From contig NC_090184.1 of assembly GCF_024679245.1 (NCBI RefSeq), forward strand, positions 11,111,233 through 11,175,232: 64,000 bases of DNA, given 5' to 3'. Of the stretch, positions 46,863-58,239 are shown piece after piece; position 1 is the first letter of the stretch; each line of letters opens with the position of its first letter. The position numbers and the translations under genes were made by a program. Source of the stretch: Pseudorasbora parva (Eukaryota > Chordata > Actinopteri > Cypriniformes > Gobionidae). Under the pieces are notes generated by a model. It did no database searches and was not told the DNA's origin. It saw only the letters and a list, made by a program, of their open reading frames with translations.

Positions 46863-47799
46863 AGGGTTACTTCAGTGATTAGCCTATGGTTGTATGCATT
46901 TTATTTCTGGAAAAATTCCTCTGATGACGCAAATATCGTCAATTTGTGTTATCCGAGGAATTTTGGGCCAGAGTCTACAGACTACAGTCAGCAGAGGGAG
47001 CTATTTCCACATGTTTTTTAACCCATGCATAGGATCGCACTCAGAGCACACAGCTCGGGCAGCTACAGACATTCATGTAAGCAGAGCTGCCTGTAGAGCA
47101 AAGTGAGTGTTTCAACTTCTCAAATTAATTCCTATGAAAGCTAAGCTTCCAAAGGCATGAACTGAAAACACGCCAGACTGAACACATGCTGTGAAAGTAT
47201 GTAAAAAACGCATTTACCTCAGCTCTCATCACAGGAGCTCATCCAGCTCATTGATCACGATGAATGTAATCTGACTGAATGTAAAAATCTCCCTCGGCCC
47301 GCTCGTTCCCAACACTAACACACCTCTTGACTTCGCAATGAACACTCCGACCCCGGGACTGACATTGGGCAAAGGGGTCACCGTTTGTGCTTTGGGCTAC
47401 GTTAAGGTTTGTTTTACTTTCTGAATCACCGTCATCTGATATTACCCTTCAGAATCAGGCTCCGCGAATAGAACACCCAACACTTCATTGCGGATAAGGT
47501 TTATTAATGCCATTAGAAAATAATAATAGTAATAATAATATAATGCAAATACTCACTGACTTTGACAATGCTCTGATAAAACGGCTCACTCACACACCAG
47601 CTCCGCTTTTGTTTGCACTGATTCAATTTGGTCTTGCTCAAAGATTATATATAGATCCATAATGTTTTTTTGAGTCCGGATGAAGTATGACATGTCTACC
47701 ATCTAGTGGAGGGGAGGTTGAATGAAATTTGACACCCTTTTGAGTGCTTCTGCAGCCCTGACTTCATGATACTTCATGGACAAATAAAATTAATTAGTT

Positions 47800-48240
47800 C
47801 ATTCATTGGATTGGTCTGCAGCGCTGACCTGCAGGACACATCCGCATGTCTCCATTCTTCCTCGACCCAGACCGTCTCTTCGTTCTGCCTTCGGAAGGCA
47901 GGCATACCAGTACACAGTTCTCCCATTCGGGTAGCCCTGTCACCTCGCGGCTTAACTGAAGTCGAGGCAGCCCTTGTGCCACTCAGGCACATCGGGTTCG
48001 CATCCTGAGTTTCCTTGATGACTGGCTAATTAGCTCACTCTCAAGACCGGGCTTTGCAAACACAGAGAACTCGTGGGCAACTCACCCTTTTGGGCCTTCA
48101 GGTCATTTGAGGAAAGAGCCCTATTTTAGGTCAGATACGTACTGGTCCATTCCCTCAACAAGGTGACAGTATCAGTATCAGTAGAAACCCTGGAGTATAT
48201 TCAAATGATTGTGCTTTCCCCTCTCATATCCCCCTGAGAC
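47800..48240 (+). pseudogene. DIRS-type retrotransposon RT fragment
   Basis: Across three frames one can read SADLQD (RT motif A), AYQYTVLPFG, VEAALVPLRHIGF and RILSFLDDWLI, with the catalytic DD codons at 48,017-48,022. The (Y/F)LDDWLI signature with an upstream YKVLPFG block is typical of DIRS1-type (tyrosine-recombinase) retrotransposons. Stops and frameshifts (for example after VLPFG) make it dead. No tyrosine recombinase, methylase or inverted repeats of the element are seen. Confidence 0.75.
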
Positions 48241-48270
48241 AAGAGATTTATGGATTTTATTTCTGGAAAA

Positions 48271-48317
48271 ATTCCTCCTATGATGCAAATTGATGATATT
48301 TGCATCATAGGAGGAAT
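48271..48317. repeat. Perfect 20-bp hairpin
   Basis: ATTCCTCCTATGATGCAAAT, a 7-nt loop, then ATTTGCATCATAGGAGGAAT. The sister copy near 46,914 has a decayed version of the hairpin. Confidence 0.9.
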
Positions 48318-49299
48318 GTTTGGCCGAAGGCTAAAGACTACAGCCAGCAGAGGGAGCCATTACCGCATGTTTTGAACCCGCACATGGGGGATGGGAGATT
48401 ACACTCAGCTCAGGGAGAGCTCAGCTTGCAGCTACAGGCATTCATTTAAACGGAGCTATGGTAAGCAATTTAAGTCTTCTAACTTCTCAAATTAATTTCT
48501 ATGAAAGTTAAGCTTGCAAAGGCATGAACTGAACTCGCGACTGAACTCAGGTTGTGAATGTATGTATGAATGAATGAGTGTAGTCGCGATTAACTCAGCT
48601 CTAATCCCAAGAGCTCATCAGCTCATTTATTTCACTCCTGCAGTCAGTGCTCAGTGCTGTGATACTCGTGCGGTGACTCACTCATTATATTGAACAGACA
48701 CGTTCAGTTTTTAATTGTATTGTCTTCTCTAACTCAGTCACAGTAATCAAGCTGGTGGCTTTGGGAATGGCCTCACAGGGCAGCGAAGCATTCTGGGAAT
48801 TGTAGTCTTTCATCCCCATGAGACAAAAATACATTTTCTGTCTTTTATCAGTCTAGAAAGCACCAAATTAAAAAATAATTTCACATTTCTTCTACATTGA
48901 TGACCCAGTTTGAATACAGATTCATCTTCCCAGCGCTGAAGTACCCCTTTAAGATGTAATCTCCTTCCCATCTGAGTATTTTGAGTTGTTCATAGTCTAC
49001 CCATGGGTAGCATATGATGATATGCAATACAAATAGTTTGATGATGGTGGTTGCTTTATGTAATTTTTAGACTTTTTATGTTTCCTCCTGATCCTGGATG
49101 CTGTATACTGAATTAAGGCTGAAACAACTAACTGATCAAATGGAATGCAACAGCAAAGGATATATCCATCATGTACTCTTTGTCCAATAATTAAAAAGCT
49201 AATGTGCAAAGTATGGCTATACATTTATCTCATTCAATATAGGCATATATCTCTCAAATGTTCTATCAATCACCAATGAGAATGTATTTTTAATAAAGT

Positions 49300-49600
49300 T
49301 CGTAGATGAGAAGGAAGGAGGCTGGAACCGGCGAACATTCAACAACTTTTATTAAATAAACAAAACAAAAGTAAACCACAGGCAGCCCATCAGGGACGAC
49401 TGCCCGCACACACATAACAAAACATAAACAAAACTCAACGTAAAATCCAGGCCTGGTCCTCTCTCGTCCTTGACTGGTGTCGCTCGTCCTTAAATACCTC
49501 TGAGCTCCCTCATGAGAGGACTCGAGACCGGTGTGGCTCGCAGGTGACGCTCCTTCACAGTCACGTCCCCGGTCTCACTCGCTCCTCCCATGTCTCTCAC
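49300..49600 (-). repeat. Dispersed fish repeat with reverse poly(A) signal
   Basis: TTTTATTAAATAAACAAAAC near 49,350 reads as an A-rich end on the minus strand. The CTCGTCCTTGACTGGTGTCG block that follows looks like an LTR or SINE-like repeat. The class is unsure. It sits just upstream of the secreted-protein gene. Confidence 0.35.
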
Positions 49601-49671
49601 TCATTCACATCGCCACAGTATTGTTTTCAACACAGTGAGTTTAATTGTAATATATTTGTTTCTCTCTGCAG

Positions 49672-51387
49672 GAGAAGAAATGAGAAGAAACGGGTGAGCA
49701 TTTTTCAACAAACAGCCATTTTTCAACAAACTGATTGGCAGTATGGTGCCTCTACTCCAACTCTTTCTTCTACTGCCTCTAATTCATCCAATCACAAGTC
49801 ACGTCCATAGAAGCTCTCTTTCGCCTCTGACCTCTCATTCAAATCACAGCATATTTTCCTTTTGTTCAAAAAAACAGACTTATGTGCTTGTCAAAAAAAA
49901 AGATCATAGACTGACTGCCAATGCTGCATTAGAAGTTGTCAAACCATTTCTTCGTGGGAAAAGTTTCACTAAATCAATTGGAGATTCAAATGAATGGACT
50001 GAAAGTAAAAATACTGAGGACACGTTTTTTGCAAAAATGTTGCATACTGAGATAACTGGGTCAAGAGGTAAATTTGTAGTATCACACAAAGACAGAGTGA
50101 AAAGAGGTTCTACTGAAAATGTCATGCTACCACAAGATGCCGCTGGAAAAATAACAGAGGCTGTTGATGAGACACAGTCAATGACAGATGACCCAGTTAC
50201 TGAATTAAAAGAGAAAGACTTGTCATCAGTTGGGTCAGGTGATGTGGTAATACCTGAAGAAAATGGCTTTGTGAGGTCATCAACGGAGGCTATAACATAT
50301 ATTGGAGAAGAGCATGCCCAGAACAGACCACAAGTTCAGACTGCTCATAGCGTGCAGGCTAATTTTGCCACAGTACAAACAAATCCCAAAATCAAGCCTT
50401 CACTCCAGACCAGCCCTTCTGCAACTGCACCACCTAATGAAAAGCCTGTATCCACTTCAATTGGCATGAGACAATTTTTCGGCAACAGAACTCGTCTGGA
50501 AATAGGTATAGTACCGATGAAGTAATTCTTAGTGCACCGATCAGGCATAACACTATGACTTTCTTAATATTGTGTTGGTCCCACGTTTGCTGCCAAAACA
50601 GTCCTGACCCATCGAGTAATGGACACTGACTCCTTTCTATTAGAACCAGCCTTAACTTATTGAGCACTTTGATCTAGAGTAGCTTGTGTAGCCATGACCC
50701 TGTCGCCAATTCACCGCTGTTCCTTCCTTGGACCACTTTTAATAGATACTGACCACTGCACTGGAACACCCCACAAGAGCTTTATTTTTGGAGATGCTCT
50801 GGCCCAGTCGCCTAGCCATCACAATATAGCCCTTGTCAAACTCGCTCAAATCTTTATACTTGCCCAATTTGCCCATTCATCCATCAACTTTTAAGACAAA
50901 ATGCTCACTTGATGCCTAATATATCATACCCACTAACAGGTGCCGGGATGAAATAATAATCAATGTTATTTCCTGCACCTCTCAATGATCATAATTCAAA
51001 ATGTCATGCCTGATCGGTATATTTAAATATGAATACAAGATGTAAATTAATTGTTTTTTAAAAAATATATGTTTTGACAAAAACTAGAGGAAAAACTGTT
51101 TGATGTTTTCTTTTGTTTATCAGGTAGTTTGGGGATAACCACGGCAGCTAAATTTCAGCCAAAAATACAATTTACCACTTTACGATCATATATTGCAACC
51201 ACCTCTCTTAGCACAAGCAAAACCAGTCTACAACTAGAGGCACCATCACAAGGAGTGGACATCGTTAGTTCCAACTATTCACAACCAAAAAGCACTTCAC
51301 AGTCAACAACATCAGCAAAAATACCCAATGAAGAGTTAAAGGAACCAGGAACTAAACGAACAGTGACTGATATAAAGAACACTAAAG
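49672..51387 (+). CDS. Unrecognised secreted/membrane protein, N-terminal exons
   Basis: Exon a runs from an acceptor at 49,671 (CTCTCTGCAG) to 50,505. The start ATG at 49,743 has A at -3 and G at +4. A 5-codon upstream ORF (49,680-49,697) precedes it. The protein opens [20 protein letters not shown], a signal peptide. It then has N-glycosylation sequons (N34-H-S, N248-R-T), a furin-type RVKR site at residues 118-121, and a Ser/Thr/Glu-rich, low-complexity extracellular-like region. Donor GTATAG follows at 50,506. Exon b is 51,124-51,387 (88 codons, phase 1-1), Thr/Ser/Gln-rich, with donor GTATGA. Later exons are not found. A fish gene of the proline-rich transmembrane type linked to ogg1 in mammals is conceivable but untested. 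Confidence 0.6.
50534..51020. mobile_element. TIR element in the intron of the secreted-protein gene
   Basis: GCACCGATCAGGCATAACAC at the left is mirrored by ATGTCATGCCTGATCGGTAT at the right. It is a common fish DNA transposon with a TA-type end. It occupies nearly the entire 618-bp intron, starting 28 bp past the donor. No transposase. Confidence 0.85.
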
Positions 51388-51542
51388 GTATGAATTATAT
51401 TTCTGAAGGATGTTCAGGGTTTAATTTTCTGTTGTTGTGGCCCTGTTTACATTTGTGAGACCAAAACAGATGTTAATACCAAGTGTTTAGCAAATAGAGA
51501 TTTACACATAGTATTAATAAGTAGGAATGTGTAAAACGTCTT

Positions 51543-51826
51543 GGGTTACACGACTGTAACCCTGTTCCCTGAGAAAGCGGGAACGAGATGCTGCATATAA
51601 TCATTGCTTTGGGAACACATTTTTTGTGTGAATAAGTGTGCCAATCATGCCAAGGAACTTGGCCTTGAATTAGACAGCCTCTGACGGTGGTGTCATTGGC
51701 ATGTGTACTTGTCAGAGGTTATAATTAGATGTGCCACAGGTACATCCTTAGGTATCTTTTTGTCTTAAGAGAAGTCCTTGCACATCGTCAGTATGGCAGT
51801 GAGCATCTCATTTCCGCTTTCTCAGT
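51543..51826. mobile_element. Short inverted-repeat element
   Basis: CTGAGAAAGCGGGAACGAGA (51,568 on) is mirrored by the end TCTCATTTCCGCTTTCTCAG at 51,826. Its right end meets the 3' end of a minus-strand LINE exactly. Confidence 0.65.
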
Positions 51827-53290
51827 CAAGTCAAATCACCTTTATTTATATAGTGCTTTTTACAATACAGATTTTACTATACAGATCCAAAGCAACTTTA
51901 CAGTCATAACAAGAAAATAATGCAATGAAAAAAATGCTAAATAGGAAACTGCCTGCAGTTGATTATAGATATTCTATGTATTATGAACTGGCCAGAATTT
52001 TAAGATTGCTATAGACGTGAAGGACTATAATGTTTTAAGAGATCCTTCAAATACTAGGAGCTAAACCATTTAGTACTTTGTAAATAATTAGCAAGATTTA
52101 AAAATGTATGCAATGCTTAATAGGAAGCCAATGCAGCGTTGACAGAACCGGGCTAATATGGTCATACTTCCTGGCTCTAGTAAAAACTCTAGTTGCTATG
52201 TTTTGGACCAACTGAAATTTATTTATTAAGCGTGCAGGGCAACCACCCAGGCATTACAATAATCTAGCTTTAAGGTCATAAGCACATGAACTAACTGTTC
52301 TGCATTTTGCATTGAGAGCATATGCTGTAATTTAGATGTATTTTAAAGGTGGATGAATGCGGTTTTACAGATGTTAGAAATGTGGCTTTCAAATGAAAGA
52401 TTGTTTTCAAAGAGAACACCCAGGTTCCTAACTGACGATGAACACTTGACAGCAGCCATTGAGTGTTAAACAGTATTCTAGGTTACTACATACATTTTAC
52501 ATTTACATTTAATAATTTAGCAGACGCTTTTATCCAAAGCGACTTACAAAAAGGGAAGAGCAATAGAAGCAACGAAACAAACAAGGGCAACAACCTGCAA
52601 GAGCTGTAAGAAGTCTCAGTTAATCGAGCACAGTACACAAACTTTTTTTTTTAAGACAAACAAACAGAAATTTTAATTGGATAGTTAAATGCTAGTCTTT
52701 ATTGGTCAGGTGCAGTTGGAAAAGATGTGTCTTAAGATGTTTTTTGAAAATGGCTACAGACTCGGCTGCACAAATTGAGATCGGCAGGTCATTTCACCAG
52801 GTGGGAACGGTCCAGGAAAAGGTCCGTGAGAGAGATTTCATGCCTCTTTGGGATGGAACCAAGAGGCGTCGTTCACTTGCAGAACACGTGAAATACGTGC
52901 AGAGGTTTTTGGTCCAATAATTAGAATCTCTGTTTTTTCCAGAATTAAGTATTAAAAATGACTAGTCATCCCTTTTTTAAATCAGCCATGCATTTAATTA
53001 ATTTTGTGAATTAGTAAGTTTCATCAATGCATGAAGAAATATAGAGCTGAGTATCATCACCATAACAATGAAAACTAATTGCATGCTTCCAAATTATATC
53101 TTCCAAGGGTAGCACTAATTCTGTAGGATCAAGTTGCATTGTTTTAATAAGCAGTTAGATAATATCCAGCTGTAAAGTTTTTGGTACGTATCATGGCAAA
53201 GATGAATTAATGATATTAAGAAGAGGATCTATGACCTCTGGAAGTCAAAGTGTCTGCCTGGACAGGGCTGGTACTAGACCAACGCATCCC
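51826..53290 (-). pseudogene. Minus-strand LINE relic, split by another LINE
   Basis: The 3' end TCAAATCACCTTTATTTATA lies at 51,833. Upstream on the minus strand come RT C-terminal remnants and, past 52,916, RT core text shared with 3,173-5,095 (GAGCTGAGTATCATCACCAT, then ATTCTGTAGGATCAAGTTGC). A second LINE (52,485-52,915) is inserted in it. Heavily degenerate. Confidence 0.65.
52485..52920 (-). pseudogene. L2-type LINE 3' end nested in the previous LINE
   Basis: The TAAATG tail and AGCAGACGCTTTTATCCAAA are the reverse of the 3' end at 28,390-28,441. The 5' side reaches into the RT C-terminus near 52,780-52,870 (reverse of the WNDLP region at 27,845). It splits the surrounding LINE text between about 52,480 and 52,916. 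Confidence 0.78.
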
Positions 53291-53294
53291 TGAA

Positions 53295-53935
53295 GTCAAG
53301 TCAAGCCAACTTGATTTATATGCAATGACGATTGTTTCAAAGCAGCTTCAGTGTTAAACAGGAAAATATTGCAACAAAATATGATTAAGCTGTACAGTCA
53401 TTCTGGAGAAAACGGTGATGTTATCAGCTTATTTAAATGTATTGTATAGCGGCAATGTGGGCAGATCAGTAATATCGTTGATACAGTTAATTTAGTAATT
53501 AATTTTATTTGGATATTTAGTTGAAAACTTAGATCAAAATTTTAGCGTCCCACAACTAGATTGACAGTGTGTCTGCTTCCCGAACAATGCTAGGAAGACT
53601 GTTCCAGAGTTTAGGTGCTAAATAGGAAAAGGATTGACCACCTGCAGTTGATTTTGATATTCTAGGTATTATCAACTAGCCAGAGTTTTGAGACCGCAAT
53701 AGACGTGATGGAGTATAATGTGTTAAGAGCTTGCTTAAGTACTGGGGAGCAAAATCATTTAGTGCTTTGTAAGTAGTAAGTAAGATTTTAAAATGCATGT
53801 GATGTTTAATAGGGAGCCAGTGCAGTGTTCACACAACCCTTACCAAACTAATATGATCATACTTCCTGGTTCTAGTAAGATCTCGAAGTGCAGCATTTTG
53901 GACTAGCTGCAGTTTATTTCGAGCAGAGGCCTGTT
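53295..53935 (-). pseudogene. Second minus-strand LINE relic
   Basis: It has its own 3' end (CAAGTCAAGCCAACTTGATT, ATGACGATTGTTTCAAAGCA). Upstream on the minus strand one can read the RT tail: QLVQNAALRDLTRTRKYDHI near 53,860 and degenerate blocks matching LHWLP...FKILLTTYKA and LWNSLPS. Truncated at the 5' side near 53,935. Confidence 0.7.
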
Positions 53936-54930
53936 GCGTGAATCTAGCTAAACAAACTCTGAGTTTCAGAGTAGGTTTAGAGTTGACAAATCGAGATAAA
54001 TCCAACCTGGTTTTAATCAAGTTCAACTGTTTCTCAAAGCTTGGTATAAACTTTCTCTGTCAACTCAGGTTTAATTAAATTATTATTATTATTGGATTAA
54101 ATTAATCCAGAGTTTTTTTAAATTTGCAATTAAGCAAACGTGCACCTGAAAGTGTGACACGTGCGACAAATAGCCAATCACAGAATCTGTTTGATTAACG
54201 ACTCGCATGAATAAACAATGCTGCTACAGCAGCGACAGTTTGAGAAGCAGCTTAAAGAATATCTGATATCATTGCATGTGAATTGATGTGAATCAAAGAA
54301 ATATACCTAATAATTATAGGTTGACAAGGAGCTCAAATGAATACACATTGTTTAAAAGAATTATGAATGCATGTTTATTTATATTCATATTTATCTAATT
54401 GTCAATTAATATAATAATTATATGACTATATTATATTAATAAAAAATAATTATAATTCATATAATATAAATATAATATATAATTAGCAAGTTTAGGATGA
54501 GCAAGTTTGTCTCTAATGGTTTTTTCACTATAAACTGTAAATTTGGAACGAGAGATACAAGTGGGTGTGGCTTTATTACGTCTTTACTTGCAGCTGATTG
54601 GTCCAGTTTGGGTTTGAGATCTCTAACCAAGAATAAAACCTGCTCCAGAGCAGGTTAGCCGTGTAGTGTAAGTTACCATGCTGATGAACAGTGGGTGCGT
54701 TTTCATGCACGTTCTTAAGCCGATTATGCCTAATAAGCCGACAATGAACATAGTCATGTAAATGCGGTAACCCTTTTTCTTTTATCGGTGTAAGGTCATA
54801 AACGGCGTAAGCATAAACTGGTTGGGGCAGGTAGTTTTTTGCTTTTTACTCCGATTTCATTTTACTGACCCACCACCAAACCGGTTATGCTAAGTTACAG
54901 GCAGCATAACGCTCTCAGCGGCTTCTCCAG
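53936..54930. other. No gene; possible TIR repeat
   Basis: 53,940-54,080 (CAAACTCTGAGTTTCAGAGT) and 54,520-54,670 contain words typical of a dispersed fish DNA repeat, with a very AT-rich middle. Ends are not clear. Confidence 0.4.
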
Positions 54931-54934
54931 ACCC

Positions 54935-55706
54935 TTTCACATCTTTCACATGTGCTCAGAGTGCACCTGCTCTCATATATGTAAAGCACAGGGTGCCAGT
55001 GGTGGACCTGCGACCTGCCAATTCTGATGTTCAATGGCCAATGCGGTGCCGGGCAGTGAACACAGGGCCCAATAGAGGACGTCGGGCCCTCAGGCCACCC
55101 TCATTAAGTCTGTTTCTGATTGTTTGGTCAGAGACATTCCCACCAGTGGCCTAATGGATGTCATTTTGTAGGGCTCTGGCAGTACTTATCCTGTTCCTCC
55201 TTGCACAAAGGAGCAGATATGGGTCCTGCTGATGGGTTAAGGACCTTCTACGGCCCTGTCCAGCTGTAATAAAGTAACTGACTGTCTCCTGGAATCTCCT
55301 CCATGCTCTTGAGACTGTGCTGGAAGACATATTGAATCACATATTGATGTGCCATTCTGGATGAGTTGGATTGACTGTTCAGCCTCTGTAGGGTCCAGGT
55401 ATTGCCTCATGCTACCAGTAGTGACATTGTGACCTTAGCCAAATGCAAGACTAGTGAAAAACAGTCAGAAAAGATGAGTAGAGAATAGAAAATGTCAGTG
55501 GCCTCCACCTGTAAAACCATTCATGGTTTTGAGGGTCGTTGCATTGTTGCCCAGCTAGTGCACTTGTTGTTAATTGAATTAACACAAAGCAGCTGAAACT
55601 GATTAACAAACACATCTGCGACCAGTTCAATATCACAGGAGTTTAACTGACATGATACTATTCTCTGATTAAAAAGTGTTTCTTTGGAGCAGTTTTTTGG
55701 AGCAGT
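54935..55706. mobile_element. Common TA-type fish DNA transposon, partial
   Basis: The sequence through CAGGGCTCTGGCAGT-like (here GGGCTCTGGCAGTACT), CCTGTTCCTCCTTGCACAAA and TGATGTGCCATTCTGGATGA is a familiar repeated fish element. The right end AGTGTTTCTTTGGAGCAGTT...GAGCAGTGTA is its inverted terminus. The left terminus is missing. I see no intact ORF. Confidence 0.6.
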
Positions 55707-55754
55707 GTACGTTTTTCCTTCTAACCAAAGACTTGTCTGTGTAACATGTACAAG

Positions 55755-55819
55755 TGTGTGTGTGTGTGTGTTCGTGCGTGCGTGCTCGCGTGCTTGTGTT
55801 TGTGTGCGTGCGTGCGTGT
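55755..55819. repeat. (GT)n/(GTGC)n microsatellite
   Basis: An imperfect GT/GTGC tract. Confidence 0.93.
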
Positions 55820-56250
55820 TAGTCATAGCTATAGTTTTCTTCCCGGAACTACAGTATGTTTGGTTTGTTTCTGGTGCGATATTCATTAGTGGCGCTCTCG
55901 GTGCTCCTAGCGTGTTAATTGTGTTCCTTCGGTAATGCTGGCATTTTATCAAATAATAATGTTGACTGCTTTGGTTAACCAAAATAATAATTTAAGAAAT
56001 GTTTGTATGATTGTTTTATTGGGATATTTATGGAGGTGTGACAATAATTAACTGTATTTTTTAATTGTTTAAATGTATATGATTCGATTAGCATTAGCCG
56101 GTGGATGTGCTCTGCTTTACATGTAAACGTGCCTTGTGTGTGTCTTTACAGTTATGTTTGGGCTTTATTTTAAGTCCATATAAGTTTAAATATAAAAATA
56201 AAATAACTAGCCTACAAATACTTAATATATTTTTTTATTTGTTTTTTTTG
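55820..56250. other. No gene seen
   Basis: AT-rich sequence with no supported feature. Confidence 0.35.
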
Positions 56251-56254
56251 TACC

Positions 56255-57210
56255 AGGGGTGAAAAGGAATAAGGATTATTTGTGTATATGTTAATTCATT
56301 TTGTAATTAATGAATTGTTAGTGCATCATAGTGTCTAAACTCATGGTTAACTAACCATACACTAACATCAACTCATTGCTTGTTAATGTATGTCATGACT
56401 TTACTTGAGGGGGCACATCATGGTTAATTTATTATTAACTAACCATACACTAACCTCAACTCATGGCTTGTTAATGTATGACTATGTCATGACTTTACTT
56501 GAGGGGGCACATCATGGTTAATTCATTATTAACTAACCATACTCTAACATCAACTCATGGCTTGTTAATGCATTGTGTCATGACTTCATGATTAATTCAC
56601 TATTAACTACTTACCAAATTCAGCTCATGATTTATCATAAACTTATTATAAAATTCACATGTAACTAGTATGACTAGTATTCAGCCCAGTTAAGAGAACG
56701 GAGGTACCGTATCGTCATGGCTTATGACTGGGTGGAGAGACAACTGTACATATCCCAGCAGACGTTCCCTCACTTCCAGACTTAACTGCTTGTTTCCTGT
56801 TTGGTTATTTTTTGGGGACTGGTTCCTCAGAAACCGTTATAAGTCACAGTAGGTTTAGTTTGATGGGAAAGAGATCACAAAACAGACCTTTTGAGATAAA
56901 ATATTGCTGATTTAGATGATCAGTGAAAGTAATGAAAAACTAATCTTGGCTTTCAGTATAATATTTATGATGAAGCTTCTGATAAAAATGGTTTAAATTA
57001 TGACAATAATTCATTTGAAAATGTATTTCAAAGTCAAAATATCTGTTATTCCTTCTTAGAGAGCCTGTTTAATTTCGTTTACCCATACTTGTTAATTAAT
57101 GCATTAATTACAAAACATGTACTAACATGTATTAATGCTGCTGTATTCATGCATGAATCATCATGAGTCACGTTTTAATTAAGGATAGCTCCTCATTTGT
57201 TCATGATTAG
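56255..57210. mobile_element. Foldback-family transposon, second long copy, with internal tandem repeat
   Basis: 56,255-56,560 is the reverse complement of 10,080-10,315. A unit of about 94 bp with GACTTTACTTGAGGGGGCAC is repeated about three times (56,397; 56,491; 56,582 decayed). The far side (57,183-57,203, GGATAGCTCCTCATTTGTTC) matches 11,058-11,078. Both terminal sequences TAACACTTTACAATAA seen at 94-905 are missing here. Confidence 0.65.
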
Positions 57211-57236
57211 TAGTAGTAATATAATCCGGCTTATGA

Positions 57237-57440
57237 CAAAAAGATTTATGGCTTTGACCTTTTGACCTTTTGCCCGATTGAACTTCCGGGGTTACGGTCA
57301 TGGAGGGGTTTCCGGTATGATTTATGACGTGACCTTTTGACCTTCCGGGGGTTCATGGGGATTACGGGTATAATTTATGACCTGCCCTTTGACCTTCCGG
57401 GGTTGATGGGGATTACCGGTGTAATTTATGATGTTTTGAC
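57237..57440. repeat. Tandem repeat, about 60-bp unit, 3-4 copies
   Basis: Units share TTTGACCTTCCGGGG, CATGGGGATTACGGG and TATAATTTATGAC. The GC-rich words stand out in AT-rich surroundings. Two further TTTTATCCTTTGAAG words follow at 57,450 and 57,492. Confidence 0.8.
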
Positions 57441-57730
57441 AGATGGTTTTATCCTTTGAAGAGGGTATGATATATATTTGTGACGGAAAGTTTTATCCTT
57501 TGAAGTTCGGGCTATCAGGACCCTCCTCCTCCTCATTATCATGCTGTACTGTGAAAAAACTGTCAAGTGTATCTCACACAAGCATTCTCTTCTTTTCAAA
57601 TAATATAAACGAAAATCTACCCCGCAAAAGTTGAATGTTTATAAAATAGTTTAATAAAAAACAATAATGAACCAACCATTTCAGTTTTAAACAAAATGGA
57701 GTCACAAAAAAAGCACTCGTTTATAGAGTA

Positions 57731-58239
57731 ATGTTTATAGAGTCGAAGTAAAAACACACTACTTATAAAGCAATACAATGTATGAAACGGTTCAAACAAA
57801 AATCATTTAGAGATATTATTTAGTAATATCATAATATTTAGAGAGTCTGCATCTAACATTCCACATCTTTTTTTAAACAAAGTTCCCATACCATCCAGGA
57901 ATCCTATTTCCTGAATGTCTCCCGACATCCTCTCTTACCATGGGCTGGGGTTTGTGGGTGTGTATTCCTGACACCTTGTTGCCATCCGCTACAGATCTCG
58001 CCTAATATATGGCACTATTCGTCACTTTTGAAACGTACCTCATCCGTGGGAGTTGGGCTATAGGGCCTCACAGGTCATGACACGCGTTAAATGTTTATAG
58101 AGTTGAAGAAAAAACATACTGCTTATGAAGCAACGCAATGTATGAAACGGGTTCAAAAAAATCATCTAGAGATATTATTTAGTAATATCATAATCATAAT
58201 ATTTAGAGAGTCTGCATCTAACTTTCCACATCTTTTAAA
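57731..58239. repeat. Direct repeat pair, about 145 bp each
   Basis: 57,731-57,873 and 58,091-58,239 align nearly end to end (ATGTTTATAGAGT, AATGTATGAAACGG, AGATATTATTTAGTAATATC, AGAGAGTCTGCATCTAAC). Their starts are 360 bp apart. The second copy has a small extra 'ataatc'. No inverted repeats are seen; the class is unknown. Confidence 0.85.

Larger units (their letters stand above)
46863..48948. mobile_element. TTAA-flanked DNA repeats, two tandem partial copies around a DIRS fragment
   Basis: Left end TTAA-AGGGTTACTTCAGTG and right end CGCTGAAGTACCCCT-TTAA are imperfect inverted repeats next to TTAA. Internally, two copies of one repeat occur, at about 46,900-47,300 and 48,250-48,690. Both share TTTATTTCTGGAAAAATTCC, an adjacent hairpin and CAGCAGAGGGAGC. 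A DIRS-like piece lies between. Probably two elements of one family rather than one. Confidence 0.55.

Noticed and set aside
49672..51387. Firm naming of the secreted-protein gene as prrt3
   Set aside because: Only the general layout (signal peptide, low-complexity extracellular region) and vague mammalian linkage to OGG1 suggest it; no diagnostic motif is present in the two exons.
55521..55982. 153-codon minus-strand ORF with Thr/His-rich stretch
   Set aside because: Runs through a GT microsatellite and the end of a common DNA transposon; composition is driven by the repeat.
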